From positions 1 through 64,000 of the forward strand of contig NZ_VLIY01000005.1 of NCBI RefSeq assembly GCF_007489285.1: a stretch of 64,000 nucleotides of DNA, read 5' to 3'. The notes under the pieces were generated by a model. That model was not told the origin of the DNA. It ran no database searches and was given only the letters and a program-made list of their open reading frames with translations. This document shows positions 27,330 through 36,115 of the stretch, one piece after another. A program made the position numbers and the translations under genes. Position 1 is the first letter of the stretch, and each line of letters opens with the position of its first letter. The stretch comes from Skermania sp. ID1734 (lineage in GTDB: Bacteria; Actinomycetota; Actinomycetes; Mycobacteriales; Mycobacteriaceae).

Positions 27330-27710
27330 GTGAAGAAGCTACTGCCGGCGTTCGCCGTCGACCTCGTCTTGGTGATCATCTTCTGCGCTATCGGTCGGCG
27401 CAGTCACGAGGAGGCCAACGCACTTGGTGGACTCGTGCATACGGCATGGCCGTTCGTCGCGGGATTGATCGTCGGCTGGGCAGCGGTCGCCGCGGCCACG
27501 CGAGGCGCTTTCGACGGCTCATCCCTGGTGCCAGTAGGTATCGCGGCCTGGGCCGGAACTCTGGTCGGCGGCATGGTCTTGCGCGTGATCAGCGGCCAGG
27601 GCACCGCCGTGACTTTCATCATCGTTGCCGGCGTCGTGCTGGCGATTTTCTTGATCGGCTGGCGGATCGCGGCAACCGTTCTGGCGCGACGGCGTGCCGC
27701 GACGCGGTAG
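27330..27710 (+). CDS. DUF3054 membrane protein
   Basis: A 126-residue protein with four hydrophobic helices and an N-terminal VDLVLVIIFCAIGRRSHEE, the DUF3054 start. The open frame reaches back to 27273, but that would run through the yceI terminator, so I chose GTG 27330 at the usual family N-terminus. It is an actinobacterial inner-membrane family of unknown function. No partner gene is evident. Confidence 0.8.
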   Translation: MKKLLPAFAVDLVLVIIFCAIGRRSHEEANALGGLVHTAWPFVAGLIVGWAAVAAATRGAFDGSSLVPVGIAAWAGTLVGGMVLRVISGQGTAVTFIIVAGVVLAIFLIGWRIAATVLARRRAATR

Positions 27711-27780
27711 CCCCTACTTCGCTCGCCACACAGACATAGTTGTCGATCGCGGTCTCTCCAGACCCGAATAGGCTCCCGAT

Positions 27781-29280
27781 ATGAGTGAGCAGACCGCGGC
27801 ACCACCAAAGCCCCGCCAGCGCACCTTCTTCGGCCAACCGTTCGCGTTGGCGAACCTGTTCGGCGTCGAGATGTGGGAGCGGTTCAGCTTCTACGGAATG
27901 CAGGGCATCCTCATCTACTACCTATACTACACCGCCGCCCAAGGCGGCCTTGGCATTTCGGAGTCTGCGGCAGCAAGCATCGTGGGCGCCTACGGCGGCA
28001 CCGTCTACCTTTCGACGATCATCGGCGCCTGGATTTCCGATCGCCTGCTCGGCGCGGAGCGGACGCTGTTCTACAGCGCGGTCCTGATCATGTTCGGCCA
28101 CATCGCTCTTGCCATCCTGCCCGGCCTGACCGGCGTGGGCGTCGGGCTCGTTCTGGTCGCGGTCGGCAGCGGCGGGCTGAAAGCCAACGCGACGTCCATG
28201 GTCGGCGAACTCTACGACCCACCGGACGATGAAGATCCCCACGCGGCCGAGGAACTCGCCAGCCGCCGCGATGCCGGGTTCTCCATCTTCTACATGGGCA
28301 TCAACCTCGGCGCGTTCGTCGGCCCACTGCTGACCGGCCTAGCCCAGGACAAGATCGGCTTTCACGCCGGATTCGGTTTGGCCGCAATCGGAATGGCGCT
28401 GGGGCTGATCCAGTACACCGTTGGCCGCCGATACTTTCGCGGTATCGGTTCGCGCGTGCCCAATCCGCTGCCGGCAGCCGAGCGAATCCGATGGGTACTG
28501 ATCGCCGCGGTCTCGGTGATTGTCATTGCGGCACTGGTCCTCAGCGGCGTCCTGACCGCGAGCAACCTGTCGAACGTGGTGGTCGGCGCCACGGTCGTCG
28601 CCGCCGTCGGGTATTTCGCGGTGATCCTGGCCAGCCGACAGGTGAGCGGCGTGGAGCGCAGCCGCGTCGTCGCGTTCATTCCGACGTTCATTGCCAGCGC
28701 GGCGTTCTGGTCGCTGTATCAGCAGCAGTTCACCACGGTGGCGGAGTATTCGGATCAGCGGCTGAACCGCAATGTGTTCGGGTGGGAGTTCCCGGCGTCG
28801 TGGGTGCAGTCCATCAACCCGGTGTTCATCATCGTCTTTGCCGGTATTTTCGCCGCGATGTGGACGAAACTCGGTGAGCGCCAGCCCAGTACACCGATCA
28901 AGTTCGCCATCGCCAACATCATTATGGGGCTGGCGTTTCTGGCATTCCTGCCGATCTCGGGTGGTGGCGCAAACAGTGCTCCCCTGCTCGCGCTCGTCGG
29001 CATTCTGTTGCTGTTCACCTTCGCGGAATTGCTGCTCTCCCCAGTCGGCCTGTCGTTGGCGACGAAACTGGCGCCCAACGCCTTTCAGACGCAGATGGTG
29101 GCCCTGTTCTTCCTCTCCGTGGCGCTGGGCACCGCGATGGCCGGCAGCCTCGCCGGCCGCTACAACCCGCACGACGAGGTCCCGTATTTCACCTGGATCG
29201 GCCTCGCGTCGGTCGCGGTCGGCGCGGTCACCGCAGCTCTTTCGCCGTGGATCCGCAAGCAGATGGCCGGCGTTCACTAG
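27781..29280 (+). CDS. Proton-dependent oligopeptide (POT) transporter
   Basis: A 499-residue MFS protein of the POT/PTR2 family, with about 12-14 helices. The family motif is near the N-terminus (FGVEMWERFSFYGMQGILIYYL), which includes the ExxERFxYY-type element. The second signature is FSIFYMGINLGAFVGPLL near residues 180-197, followed by FHAGFGLAAIGMALGL. These proteins take up di- and tripeptides with protons. The length fits DtpT-like bacterial members. It appears to be a single-gene unit ending in a shared terminator. Confidence 0.92.
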   Translation: MSEQTAAPPKPRQRTFFGQPFALANLFGVEMWERFSFYGMQGILIYYLYYTAAQGGLGISESAAASIVGAYGGTVYLSTIIGAWISDRLLGAERTLFYSAVLIMFGHIALAILPGLTGVGVGLVLVAVGSGGLKANATSMVGELYDPPDDEDPHAAEELASRRDAGFSIFYMGINLGAFVGPLLTGLAQDKIGFHAGFGLAAIGMALGLIQYTVGRRYFRGIGSRVPNPLPAAERIRWVLIAAVSVIVIAALVLSGVLTASNLSNVVVGATVVAAVGYFAVILASRQVSGVERSRVVAFIPTFIASAAFWSLYQQQFTTVAEYSDQRLNRNVFGWEFPASWVQSINPVFIIVFAGIFAAMWTKLGERQPSTPIKFAIANIIMGLAFLAFLPISGGGANSAPLLALVGILLLFTFAELLLSPVGLSLATKLAPNAFQTQMVALFFLSVALGTAMAGSLAGRYNPHDEVPYFTWIGLASVAVGAVTAALSPWIRKQMAGVH

Positions 29281-29298
29281 TGACGCTGGCCCTTCCCT

Positions 29299-29323
29299 GC
29301 GAGTAGGGGTCCTCCCTACGCGC
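29299..29323. terminator. Bidirectional terminator
   Basis: GTAGGG-GTCCT-CCCTAC at 29303-29319 is a perfect stem, extended by GCG/CGC after one mismatch. It lies between the convergent POT transporter and PBP-like genes and overlaps the stop codon of the latter. Confidence 0.6.
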
Positions 29324-30971
29324 TAGGGTGCGCCAGCGACCGGAACATCCTTGTCACCACTTTCGCTGCCTGGTCGCGGCTGTCGGCGTCCTTGACATAG
29401 ACGGCGAATGCCAGATCGCCCCGGATCCCGACGAACCAGCGGTCCTTGCCGCTCGCGCTCGAGACGCCGATGACGTCCTGATAGTCGCGCACTGGTTCGG
29501 ACTCGGGCGCGGACAGCCCGTCGCGGAGCATGGCGCGCAGTCGCTGCGTGACGTCGGCGCGCAAGGGACCGAGGGGCGCGTCGGTGCTGGCCGGCCGGCC
29601 CTTTTCGATCATCGGCACGGCGGTGCCGCCACGCGCTATCGATGCGGCCAGCATCGCCAGCCCGAAGGGGCTCACGGTCATCGGCGAATTGTTGTGCGTC
29701 GCAGTGAGGCCTTTGCCGCCGCCGGGAACCGCTCCCGTCACTTCGTTGAATCCAGGGATCTTGTAGTCGACACCGACGCCTAGCTTTTCGCCCTCCGCAG
29801 CGATGTCGCTGGCGGATACCTTGTCGGGCGTGGTTCCCTTTTCGACCGCCGCCGCGGCCTTGAGCAGGTCGGCATTGGATCCGATCGGATACTGGCCGGT
29901 AAACGCGATCGGTCCGATCTCGTCGGCCTGATTGTCCTGCGCCGCCGCCAGCACAGCCCCGGTCGACGGCTGGATCGCGACAACAGCCGACGGCGTCGCC
30001 ACACTCACCGCGGCGTCTTCGGCCGCCAACTGCAGTTTGGGATCGAGCGTGGACGCGATGTCGGGTCCGGGCGGACCTTGGTAACCGGCCATCTGCCTGG
30101 GCGGTGCACCGTTGGGCTGCGTCATCTGCACGGACCAGCCCGCCGTGGCGTCGCGGTTGGCTTGCCACGCATTGCGCAACCCGTCGAGGATCGGCGAATC
30201 GATGCGGCGGTCCGTCGTGATCAGGCGAGGCTGCTTTTCCACGACCACGCCGGGGATCGATTCGAGTTCCGGGCCGAGGATGGCGAAATCGTCGTCACGC
30301 AGGCTGACGGCCGTGATCGGCTTGCCGCGGGCGACGACGAGTTGCTGCATCAGCGACTGACCGGTGATCAGCGGCGCCACCGGTTCGATCGCCTTGGAGA
30401 CGGCCGCCGTGGACGTGGCCGGATCCGGCATTCTGGCAGGGTCGAGAGTGATCGCGTTGATGGTCTGTTCGGCCATCATGACGTTGCCGGTGGCGTCGAG
30501 CACCCGCGGCGGCGGCGCGTCGGTGCGCACCAACTGCACCGTGCTGCCGTGGCCGAGCCCGGGCATCACGACCGAGGGGTCCCAGGAAATGCGCCAGCCG
30601 ATAGCGAGCTTGCGAACGCTGCCCTGAACGTCGTAGGACCAGTCCTTGTTTTCCCCGAAGTGCCAGGCGGCGTTGAGGGTGAAGAAACCGGACTGGTCGT
30701 CGAGACCGATGAACTGGGAAACCTTGTAATCGAGTGATTGCGGATGCAGCCCGTCGAACATTTGCTGAATCGTTGCGGTCGCTGCGTTCGGATACGAGGT
30801 CAGGGATGCTGCCCCGGCCACGTCACGACTGTCGAGCGCCTCGGTGAACTTGTCGACCAGCGCTTCCGGCTCGCTCGGTCGGTCGATCAAACTACATGCG
30901 CCCAGTCCGGCGGCCAGAATGGTCGCGGTCCCCAACGCGACCGCGCACCTGGCCTTCGTCCGGCGCGACAT
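29316..30971 (-). CDS. Penicillin-binding lipoprotein paralogue that has lost its catalytic motifs
   Basis: A 551-residue protein starting at ATG 30971, with a lipoprotein signal ending LGAC (Cys26). An NTF2-like MecA N-terminal domain is followed by a PBP dimerisation region and a transpeptidase-like domain. It aligns along its length with the neighbouring PBP at 31294-33063. The active-site STFK there is SNAD here (residues 365-368). About 45 residues including the SxN motif are missing, and KTGT is replaced by GVSSAS near 502-507. The rest (WFVGIRGDLAFAVYVK) is well kept. It is therefore a predicted non-catalytic pseudoenzyme, perhaps a regulator or scaffold. Confidence 0.85.
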   Translation of the reverse strand: MSRRTKARCAVALGTATILAAGLGACSLIDRPSEPEALVDKFTEALDSRDVAGAASLTSYPNAATATIQQMFDGLHPQSLDYKVSQFIGLDDQSGFFTLNAAWHFGENKDWSYDVQGSVRKLAIGWRISWDPSVVMPGLGHGSTVQLVRTDAPPPRVLDATGNVMMAEQTINAITLDPARMPDPATSTAAVSKAIEPVAPLITGQSLMQQLVVARGKPITAVSLRDDDFAILGPELESIPGVVVEKQPRLITTDRRIDSPILDGLRNAWQANRDATAGWSVQMTQPNGAPPRQMAGYQGPPGPDIASTLDPKLQLAAEDAAVSVATPSAVVAIQPSTGAVLAAAQDNQADEIGPIAFTGQYPIGSNADLLKAAAAVEKGTTPDKVSASDIAAEGEKLGVGVDYKIPGFNEVTGAVPGGGKGLTATHNNSPMTVSPFGLAMLAASIARGGTAVPMIEKGRPASTDAPLGPLRADVTQRLRAMLRDGLSAPESEPVRDYQDVIGVSSASGKDRWFVGIRGDLAFAVYVKDADSRDQAAKVVTRMFRSLAHPSA

Positions 30972-31293
30972 CCGATTCCCCACGGCGACATTCTCCAGTC
31001 TTGCCACCATCGCAACAAGCACGTTCACGAGGGCGATGCAATCATGACCACGTCGGATGGCGCACCAACACGCCGAGCCATTTCGAGACCGTTATCTGCT
31101 CCTCGACGAAGAGTTACCAGCCTGTGCCCCGGCATTTTTCGCGATCGAACCGCAGAACTCCTTGCCCGCGGCCTGCTTTCCAGACCGATCACTGCCACCC
31201 CATCGGTAACACCAGCCTCGGAACTGCCGCGGAAAATGCGAGCTGAGTCACACCACTTGTTTGCCGGATCGTTATGGTTACGACGGCGATTCA
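30972..31293. other. Intergenic stretch between the two PBP genes; no gene seen
   Basis: These 322 bases have no frame with coding character and no hairpin strong enough to call a terminator. The minus strand probably holds the promoter of the pseudo-PBP gene, but I could not pick a convincing -35/-10 pair. Some frame in front of ATG 30971 is open, back to a GTG at 31028. Confidence 0.4.
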
Positions 31294-33063
31294 CTATGGA
31301 TTAGCCCGCAGAAAGTCACCGGCCGCCAAGACGGCAGGCGTCGAGCTCCCGGCATCAGCGATAAAGACCGCAAAAGCCAGATCTCCACGAATCCCGACAA
31401 ACCATCCGTGCGCGTCATTGCCGGCGCCGGATTCGGCGGTGCCCGTCTTGCCCAAGACATCGGGTATGTCGCGAAGTTGCGTGGCCGTGCCCGCGGTGAC
31501 CGTTTCCCGCATCATCGTCCGGATCTCCGGCGCGATGCCGGCCGGCAGTGCCGCGGGCAGTGGCTTCGCGGTGGTCGATTGGCCCTGGATCAACGTCGGC
31601 ATCGGCACCGAGTCGTGCGCGATCGTGGCGGCGACGAGCGCCATGCCGAACGGGGAGGCGGTGACTTTCCCCTGGCCGATGCTGGCCTCCACTCGGGCGG
31701 CCGCGGTCGGCGCGTCGGGCACGTTGCCGGTCACCGTTGTCGCGCCCGGAATGGTGTAGTCGGAGCCGAGGCCGAGTTGGCCGGCAGCCTTGGCGAGTGC
31801 GTCGGAGGGCAAGTCGACGGCGAGTCGGGCCATCGTCGTGTTGCACGACTTGGCGAACGCGGTGTGCAGCGGTACCTGACCGAGATCGAAGTTGTCGTCG
31901 TTGGGGATCGTGCGCCCCTCGATGTCGGCACTGCCGGGGCAGGCCAGCACAGTGTCCGGCGTGACCTTGCCGGCCTCGAGGGCCGCGGTGGAGGTGACGA
32001 TCTTGAACGTCGACCCGGGCGGATAGAGGCCGGTCAGGGCGATCGGCCCGTGTGCGTCGGCGGCATCGTTCTGGGCGATGGCGACGAGGGCGCCAGTCGA
32101 CGGCGTGATTGCGACGATCGCGGCCTGTTGCGGCAGCTTGGCGATGGCAGCGCGGGCAGCCTTCATGGACGCGATGTTCAGGGTGGTGGTGATGTCCGGG
32201 GTCGGCTTCGGATCCTGGCCGGTCAGCGGCGTCGTCGAACCGTTGGAATGCACGGCCTGCACCGACCATCCGGCGCTGGCCTGGTGTTGGGTCTGCCAGA
32301 GATCCGCGAGACCGTTGAGAGTTGGCGAGGCCAGGTCGCGATCGGTGGTCAGCAGCCTACGTTGTTTGCTGAGCGTGACTCCCGGTTGTGCGCGAAGCGC
32401 GGCCTCGATGGGCGCGATGTCGTTCTCGCGCAAGGTGACCGCGGTGATGGTCTTGCCGGCTGCGAGTTGGCCGGTAAGCGATGGCGCGGTGATGCTCGGC
32501 ACCACCGGATTCAACAGCGCCGCAACGGCTGTCGCGTTGGCCTGTGGTGCGAGGTTGACCAGGGTCACTACCTGTTCGGTCATCAGTTGCGCGCCGGTGT
32601 TGTCGAGTATCCGGGCAGGCGCGGCATACGTCGAGATGAGCCGCAGCTTGTCCCCGGCACCTAACTGCGGCACGAGAATCGAAGGCGCCCAGGTGATTTT
32701 CCAGTTGCCACTGCTCTGCACGGCTTGTGCGGTGCTGGTGAAGCGCCAATTCCGTTGCGGAGTGCCGAGATTCCAGTCCACCGCGAAGCTGACCTTGCCG
32801 GTTGGGTCGGCGTGGGCGACCGCGAAGTGCGTTTGCTTGGTCAGCGCGTCGAATGCCTGGCTGATGGTGGTGCGGGAAGCGGCCGGATCGGTCGTCAGGT
32901 CCGCGGCGCGCTGGGCGTCACCGCTATTGAGCGCGTCGGCGAATTGCTGGGCGACGGTCTGGGGCTGGTCTTCGCTCTTGATGCAGGAACTCAGCAGCGC
33001 AACGAGCAACAGGCAAGCGGCGAGCAGGACGGGAATGCGGCGCGACTTCACCAGACTCGGCAC
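31294..33063 (-). CDS. Penicillin-binding lipoprotein (MecA-N NTF2 plus transpeptidase)
   Basis: A 589-residue class B PBP-like protein with GTG start at 33063 and lipobox LSSC (Cys27). An NTF2-like domain covers roughly residues 30-150, the PBP dimer domain 155-285, and the transpeptidase domain the rest. Catalytic motifs are complete: S351-T-F-K354, S406-C-N408 and K539-T-G-T542. It should cross-link peptidoglycan 4-3 bonds outside the membrane. The plan matches M. tuberculosis Rv2864c (PBP-lipo). It is transcribed before the catalytic-dead paralogue and divergent from a small RHH-like gene. Confidence 0.93.
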   Translation of the reverse strand: MPSLVKSRRIPVLLAACLLLVALLSSCIKSEDQPQTVAQQFADALNSGDAQRAADLTTDPAASRTTISQAFDALTKQTHFAVAHADPTGKVSFAVDWNLGTPQRNWRFTSTAQAVQSSGNWKITWAPSILVPQLGAGDKLRLISTYAAPARILDNTGAQLMTEQVVTLVNLAPQANATAVAALLNPVVPSITAPSLTGQLAAGKTITAVTLRENDIAPIEAALRAQPGVTLSKQRRLLTTDRDLASPTLNGLADLWQTQHQASAGWSVQAVHSNGSTTPLTGQDPKPTPDITTTLNIASMKAARAAIAKLPQQAAIVAITPSTGALVAIAQNDAADAHGPIALTGLYPPGSTFKIVTSTAALEAGKVTPDTVLACPGSADIEGRTIPNDDNFDLGQVPLHTAFAKSCNTTMARLAVDLPSDALAKAAGQLGLGSDYTIPGATTVTGNVPDAPTAAARVEASIGQGKVTASPFGMALVAATIAHDSVPMPTLIQGQSTTAKPLPAALPAGIAPEIRTMMRETVTAGTATQLRDIPDVLGKTGTAESGAGNDAHGWFVGIRGDLAFAVFIADAGSSTPAVLAAGDFLRANP

Positions 33064-33100
33064 AACTGACGATGATGCCGCAACGCCGGTTCGTTAGGTA

Positions 33101-33128
33101 TTGCGGACTGTTTGTACGTGCGTAATCT
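33101..33128 (+). promoter_or_regulatory. Predicted promoter of the RHH-like gene
   Basis: TTGCGG at 33101-33106 and TAATCT at 33123-33128 with a 16-bp spacer. The expected start site near 33135 falls inside the palindrome at 33128-33145. Confidence 0.45.
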
Positions 33129-33145
33129 TGTAATCATCATTACAA
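33128..33145. promoter_or_regulatory. Perfect palindrome, candidate operator
   Basis: TTGTAAT-CATC-ATTACAA is a perfect 7-bp inverted repeat in the divergent region between the PBP-lipo gene and the RHH-like gene. It overlaps the predicted start of transcription of the latter. Confidence 0.55.
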
Positions 33146-33164
33146 CGCAACATGAGGAGTAGCC

Positions 33165-33716
33165 ATGATGTGCGCAACCCGCGGCCGCGGATTCGGACGC
33201 CCGGGCGGGTGGCAACAGGCCGATGTGCCCGATGCCTCCGACGCCGCAGACTGGTTCGCCGGCCGGCTGCCGGACGATTGGTTCGCCGGACCCGCGAACG
33301 TCGAAGTCGACCGGGAAGAAATCGTCGTCACCGGCGAACTGCCGCAAACCGAAGAATCCTCCGAGTCGAAAACCGCTGGCCGCATCGCGCGGTTCCGCGA
33401 ATCCACCCGTTCGGCCCGCATGCAGATCGCCGACGAGGCAGAGGCTCGCTACGGCCGAAAGGTCGCTTGGGGTGTGCGGGTCGGGGACTCGACCGTCATG
33501 TTCACTCACCTCGCGGTACCGGTGATGACGCGGCTGCGTCAGCCCGAACGCAAGGTCCTCGACACTCTCGTCGACGCGGGCGTAGCCCGCTCCCGCGCCG
33601 ACGCGTTGGCCTGGACCGTCAAACTGGTGGGCCAGCACACCGAGCAGTGGCTCGACGAACTTCGGGAGGCGATGCGCAAGGTCGACGACCTGCGGGCAGA
33701 AGGTCCTGACCTGTAA
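33165..33716 (+). CDS. Conserved actinobacterial protein with a ribbon-helix-helix-like C-terminus
   Basis: A 183-residue protein of unknown function. The N-terminal part has WFAGRLPDDWF and VDREEIVVTGELP, followed by a basic linker (RIARFRESTRSARMQIADEAE) and KVAWGVRVGD. The C-terminal stretch RKVLDTLVDAGVARSRADA resembles the second helix of ribbon-helix-helix DNA-binding proteins (pattern LDxLVxAGxxxSRxEA). I recall this protein being conserved in actinobacteria, without a function. GAGGAG lies 6 bases before ATG 33165. A perfect palindrome over its promoter suggests it may repress itself; that is inference. Confidence 0.75.
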   Translation: MMCATRGRGFGRPGGWQQADVPDASDAADWFAGRLPDDWFAGPANVEVDREEIVVTGELPQTEESSESKTAGRIARFRESTRSARMQIADEAEARYGRKVAWGVRVGDSTVMFTHLAVPVMTRLRQPERKVLDTLVDAGVARSRADALAWTVKLVGQHTEQWLDELREAMRKVDDLRAEGPDL

Positions 33717-33930
33717 GCCGGCCGGTGCCGCATGATGTGCTTGTGACAGTACCGCCGCAATCGGCGCATCCACGGCGTCTCCGGGGTTCTGTGAGGAATT
33801 TTCCGACGATGCCGACACCGCCGCAACGCTTCCCGCGTGATCGTGCTGTGATCGGCAGCGGTATCGGCGCCTGGCGCGCCCAGCAGCAGCCCAGCCCACA
33901 GGTGTCGGTGTCGAGATGGTGGCAGACGCG

Positions 33931-35982
33931 TCACAGGGGCCGGTTCAGTGGGAGATTGACCCAACTGGGCGCCTGTGGGTCGAGCACCAGATGTTGGGGT
34001 TTGAGTTGGGATTCAAGGAGCAGTGCCGGGATCATCATGCCGCGCGGGAAGTTGGCGGCGTAGATGTCCACCCGCAGACGATGCCCGGGTTGCAGCACGG
34101 CGTCGGTGGGAACCAGGGCGATGTCGAGGGTGGTTGGCTGGCCGGGAACGACGGGTTGGCGATCCTCGAGAGTCAGCACGTGGAACGGGGCGGTGTAGTC
34201 ACCGTCAGCGGAACGCTGGCTGCGGCCGTCGTCGACCTTGCGCAGCGACGCGGTCAGTTGCCCGCTGGTCAGGACGCTCGAGTTGCCGTCGGGGGCAACA
34301 TCATTGAGGGTAGCCGACCAGTATCCGTCGGTGGCGTCGAGGACGGTGTTGAGGTGCACGTTCACCGGGCCGGAGATCAGTGTCGGGGCGGCGACGGGTC
34401 TACCGGTGAAGGTCAGGGCGGCGACTTCGGCGGTGCGTGAGTCCTTGTAGCAGGCGTCGATGATCTGCAGGCCGAAGAATCCTGCGGTGCCCTGCACCCC
34501 GTCGCGGGAGCAGATGGTGGACAGCCCCGGCGCCGCGGTGAGTGTCGTCCGGTCGGTCGGTGGTGCCGAACCGAGCGAGCCGTCATGGGCGACCGTGCCG
34601 GTGGTGCCGCTCGGGTCGGCTGTGAGGTAGTGGCGGGTGTAGGTCATACCGGGGCGTGGGAACCGGTCGGCGGTGGTCCAGTTCCCGCCCTGCTGCCACA
34701 TGGTGACCGGGCTGTAGCGGTCGATGCCGTTGTCGATGTCCTTGAGCCATTTGTCGAACCAGGCCCGCTGCAGCACGTCCACACGCGGTGGCGCACCGGG
34801 TGTGCCCAGGCCGGAGGTGGCATCGAGGTGGTACCAGTCGCCCATGATCAGCTTCTTGCTGCTGGTCGGCAGCGGAATCTCCTGGATGATTCTCGGTTCG
34901 GAGTTGGCGAAGATGTCGTGCCAGCCACCGATCACAAATGTCGGTGTGGTGATCCGTTCGGGATGACCGGTGAGACCGGTGCGGAAGTAGCCGTTCGGGT
35001 CCAGGTAGCTCTTCAGGTTGGGCGGGATGTTGTCGACGGAGGTGACGGTCAGGGCTTGCAACATCGTGTCGATGAAGGTGATCGGGCTCGCCACCCGGTC
35101 GGCCAACCATTTCCAGTCGAACCGTCCGGTCGCGATCGAGGCCAGGTCGGGAATCCACTTGCCGATGTTGATCAGCGCCGCCCACGCCGGGACGAAACCG
35201 ACATCGAATCCACCGCCGGGTGCGACGGTGTCACGCAGGAGGTCGCTGCCGGGCACGATCGGGAAGATCGCCTGTAGGCCCGGCGCATGGTGCTCGGCCG
35301 CCTGTAGCTGGTTGATCGCGGAGTAGGAGATGCCGCTCATGCCTATCCTGCCGTTCGACCACGGCTGCTTGGACGCCCACTGCACGACCTCGACGGTGTC
35401 CTGTTGTTCCCGCTCGCCGAACGCCTGCCACACGCCCTGAGAAAATCCGGTTCCGCGCACATCAACGACGATCTGGGTGTAGCCACTGCGGACCAAGTTA
35501 GGGTCGGCGGCGAAGGTCCGCCCGACGCCGCCGGACAGAGCCCGGATCTGTTCGCCCAGGCCCGACAGTGGCGTCCCCCGCAGATCGAACAGGTCGAACC
35601 GGTTCATCAATGTCACGAGCGCGTCGTAGAGGACAGGGATCGACACCGCCGAGGTGGCCAGCATCGATGCCAATTTCGTGTAGGGCGTCAGATTCACGAT
35701 CGTCGGCAGCGGGGTCTGCACGATCCGGCCCGCCGCGTCCATCGGCCGGTACACGTTGGCCTTCAGCACGGTGCCGTCGCTCATCGTGATCGGCACGTCC
35801 CAGTCGATGTGGACGCCCGGATACTGTTGCGGGCCGTCCTCGGTCGCGGTCCACCGCGCACCGTCGGCCCCGCCGGTCGGATCCGCAGACGCTACCGGGG
35901 TCACGCTCATCCCGACCGTCACCGCGGCCGCCACCACCGCCGCAACCATCTGCCATATCCGAATCGACAAATGTGCAGCCAT
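33931..35982 (-). CDS. Secreted CocE/NonD-family hydrolase (X-Pro dipeptidyl-peptidase fold)
   Basis: A 683-residue protein. A signal peptide covers residues 1-33 (VTVGMSVTPVASA). The alpha/beta hydrolase domain contains the oxyanion-Asp region VVDVRGTGFSQG, the nucleophile elbow GMSGISY and the catalytic His region MGDWYHLDA. The C-terminal jelly-roll domain (residues about 460-670) is typical of CocE/NonD acyl-peptidases and esterases, and ends near PGHRLRVDIYAANFPR. It is exported to the envelope or outside. Substrates are unknown: an ester or an X-Pro peptide. It is divergent from a TetR gene, which probably controls it. Confidence 0.9.
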   Translation of the reverse strand: MAAHLSIRIWQMVAAVVAAAVTVGMSVTPVASADPTGGADGARWTATEDGPQQYPGVHIDWDVPITMSDGTVLKANVYRPMDAAGRIVQTPLPTIVNLTPYTKLASMLATSAVSIPVLYDALVTLMNRFDLFDLRGTPLSGLGEQIRALSGGVGRTFAADPNLVRSGYTQIVVDVRGTGFSQGVWQAFGEREQQDTVEVVQWASKQPWSNGRIGMSGISYSAINQLQAAEHHAPGLQAIFPIVPGSDLLRDTVAPGGGFDVGFVPAWAALINIGKWIPDLASIATGRFDWKWLADRVASPITFIDTMLQALTVTSVDNIPPNLKSYLDPNGYFRTGLTGHPERITTPTFVIGGWHDIFANSEPRIIQEIPLPTSSKKLIMGDWYHLDATSGLGTPGAPPRVDVLQRAWFDKWLKDIDNGIDRYSPVTMWQQGGNWTTADRFPRPGMTYTRHYLTADPSGTTGTVAHDGSLGSAPPTDRTTLTAAPGLSTICSRDGVQGTAGFFGLQIIDACYKDSRTAEVAALTFTGRPVAAPTLISGPVNVHLNTVLDATDGYWSATLNDVAPDGNSSVLTSGQLTASLRKVDDGRSQRSADGDYTAPFHVLTLEDRQPVVPGQPTTLDIALVPTDAVLQPGHRLRVDIYAANFPRGMMIPALLLESQLKPQHLVLDPQAPSWVNLPLNRPL

Positions 35983-36017
35983 GACCCGGCCCCTTACTCG
36001 CTGAAGAAAACATTCGC

Positions 36018-36037
36018 GTACCCAACTAGTCGGGTAC
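36018..36037. promoter_or_regulatory. 20-bp near-perfect palindrome between hydrolase and TetR genes
   Basis: GTACCCAACTAGTCGGGTAC is symmetric except for one base pair and has a palindromic ACTAGT core. A -10-like TACAGT follows at 36035-36040. It is the likely operator for the TetR protein encoded at 36116, controlling both directions. Confidence 0.65.
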
Positions 36038-36115
36038 AGTAACGTTTGTCACTGTGGATGGCAATCAGTGGGCGGTGCCATAGCGTGGATCAGCCCCGAA
36101 TAACGGAGTTCGCCG

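Noticed and set aside
29316-30971. Calling the motif-less PBP a pseudogene
   Set aside because: The frame is intact over its full length with an intact lipobox and conserved structural segments, so it is reported as a coding pseudoenzyme.
31261-32664. 467-codon plus-strand ORF opposite the PBP-lipo gene
   Set aside because: Gly/Arg-rich antisense shadow; the PBP on the minus strand has all catalytic motifs.
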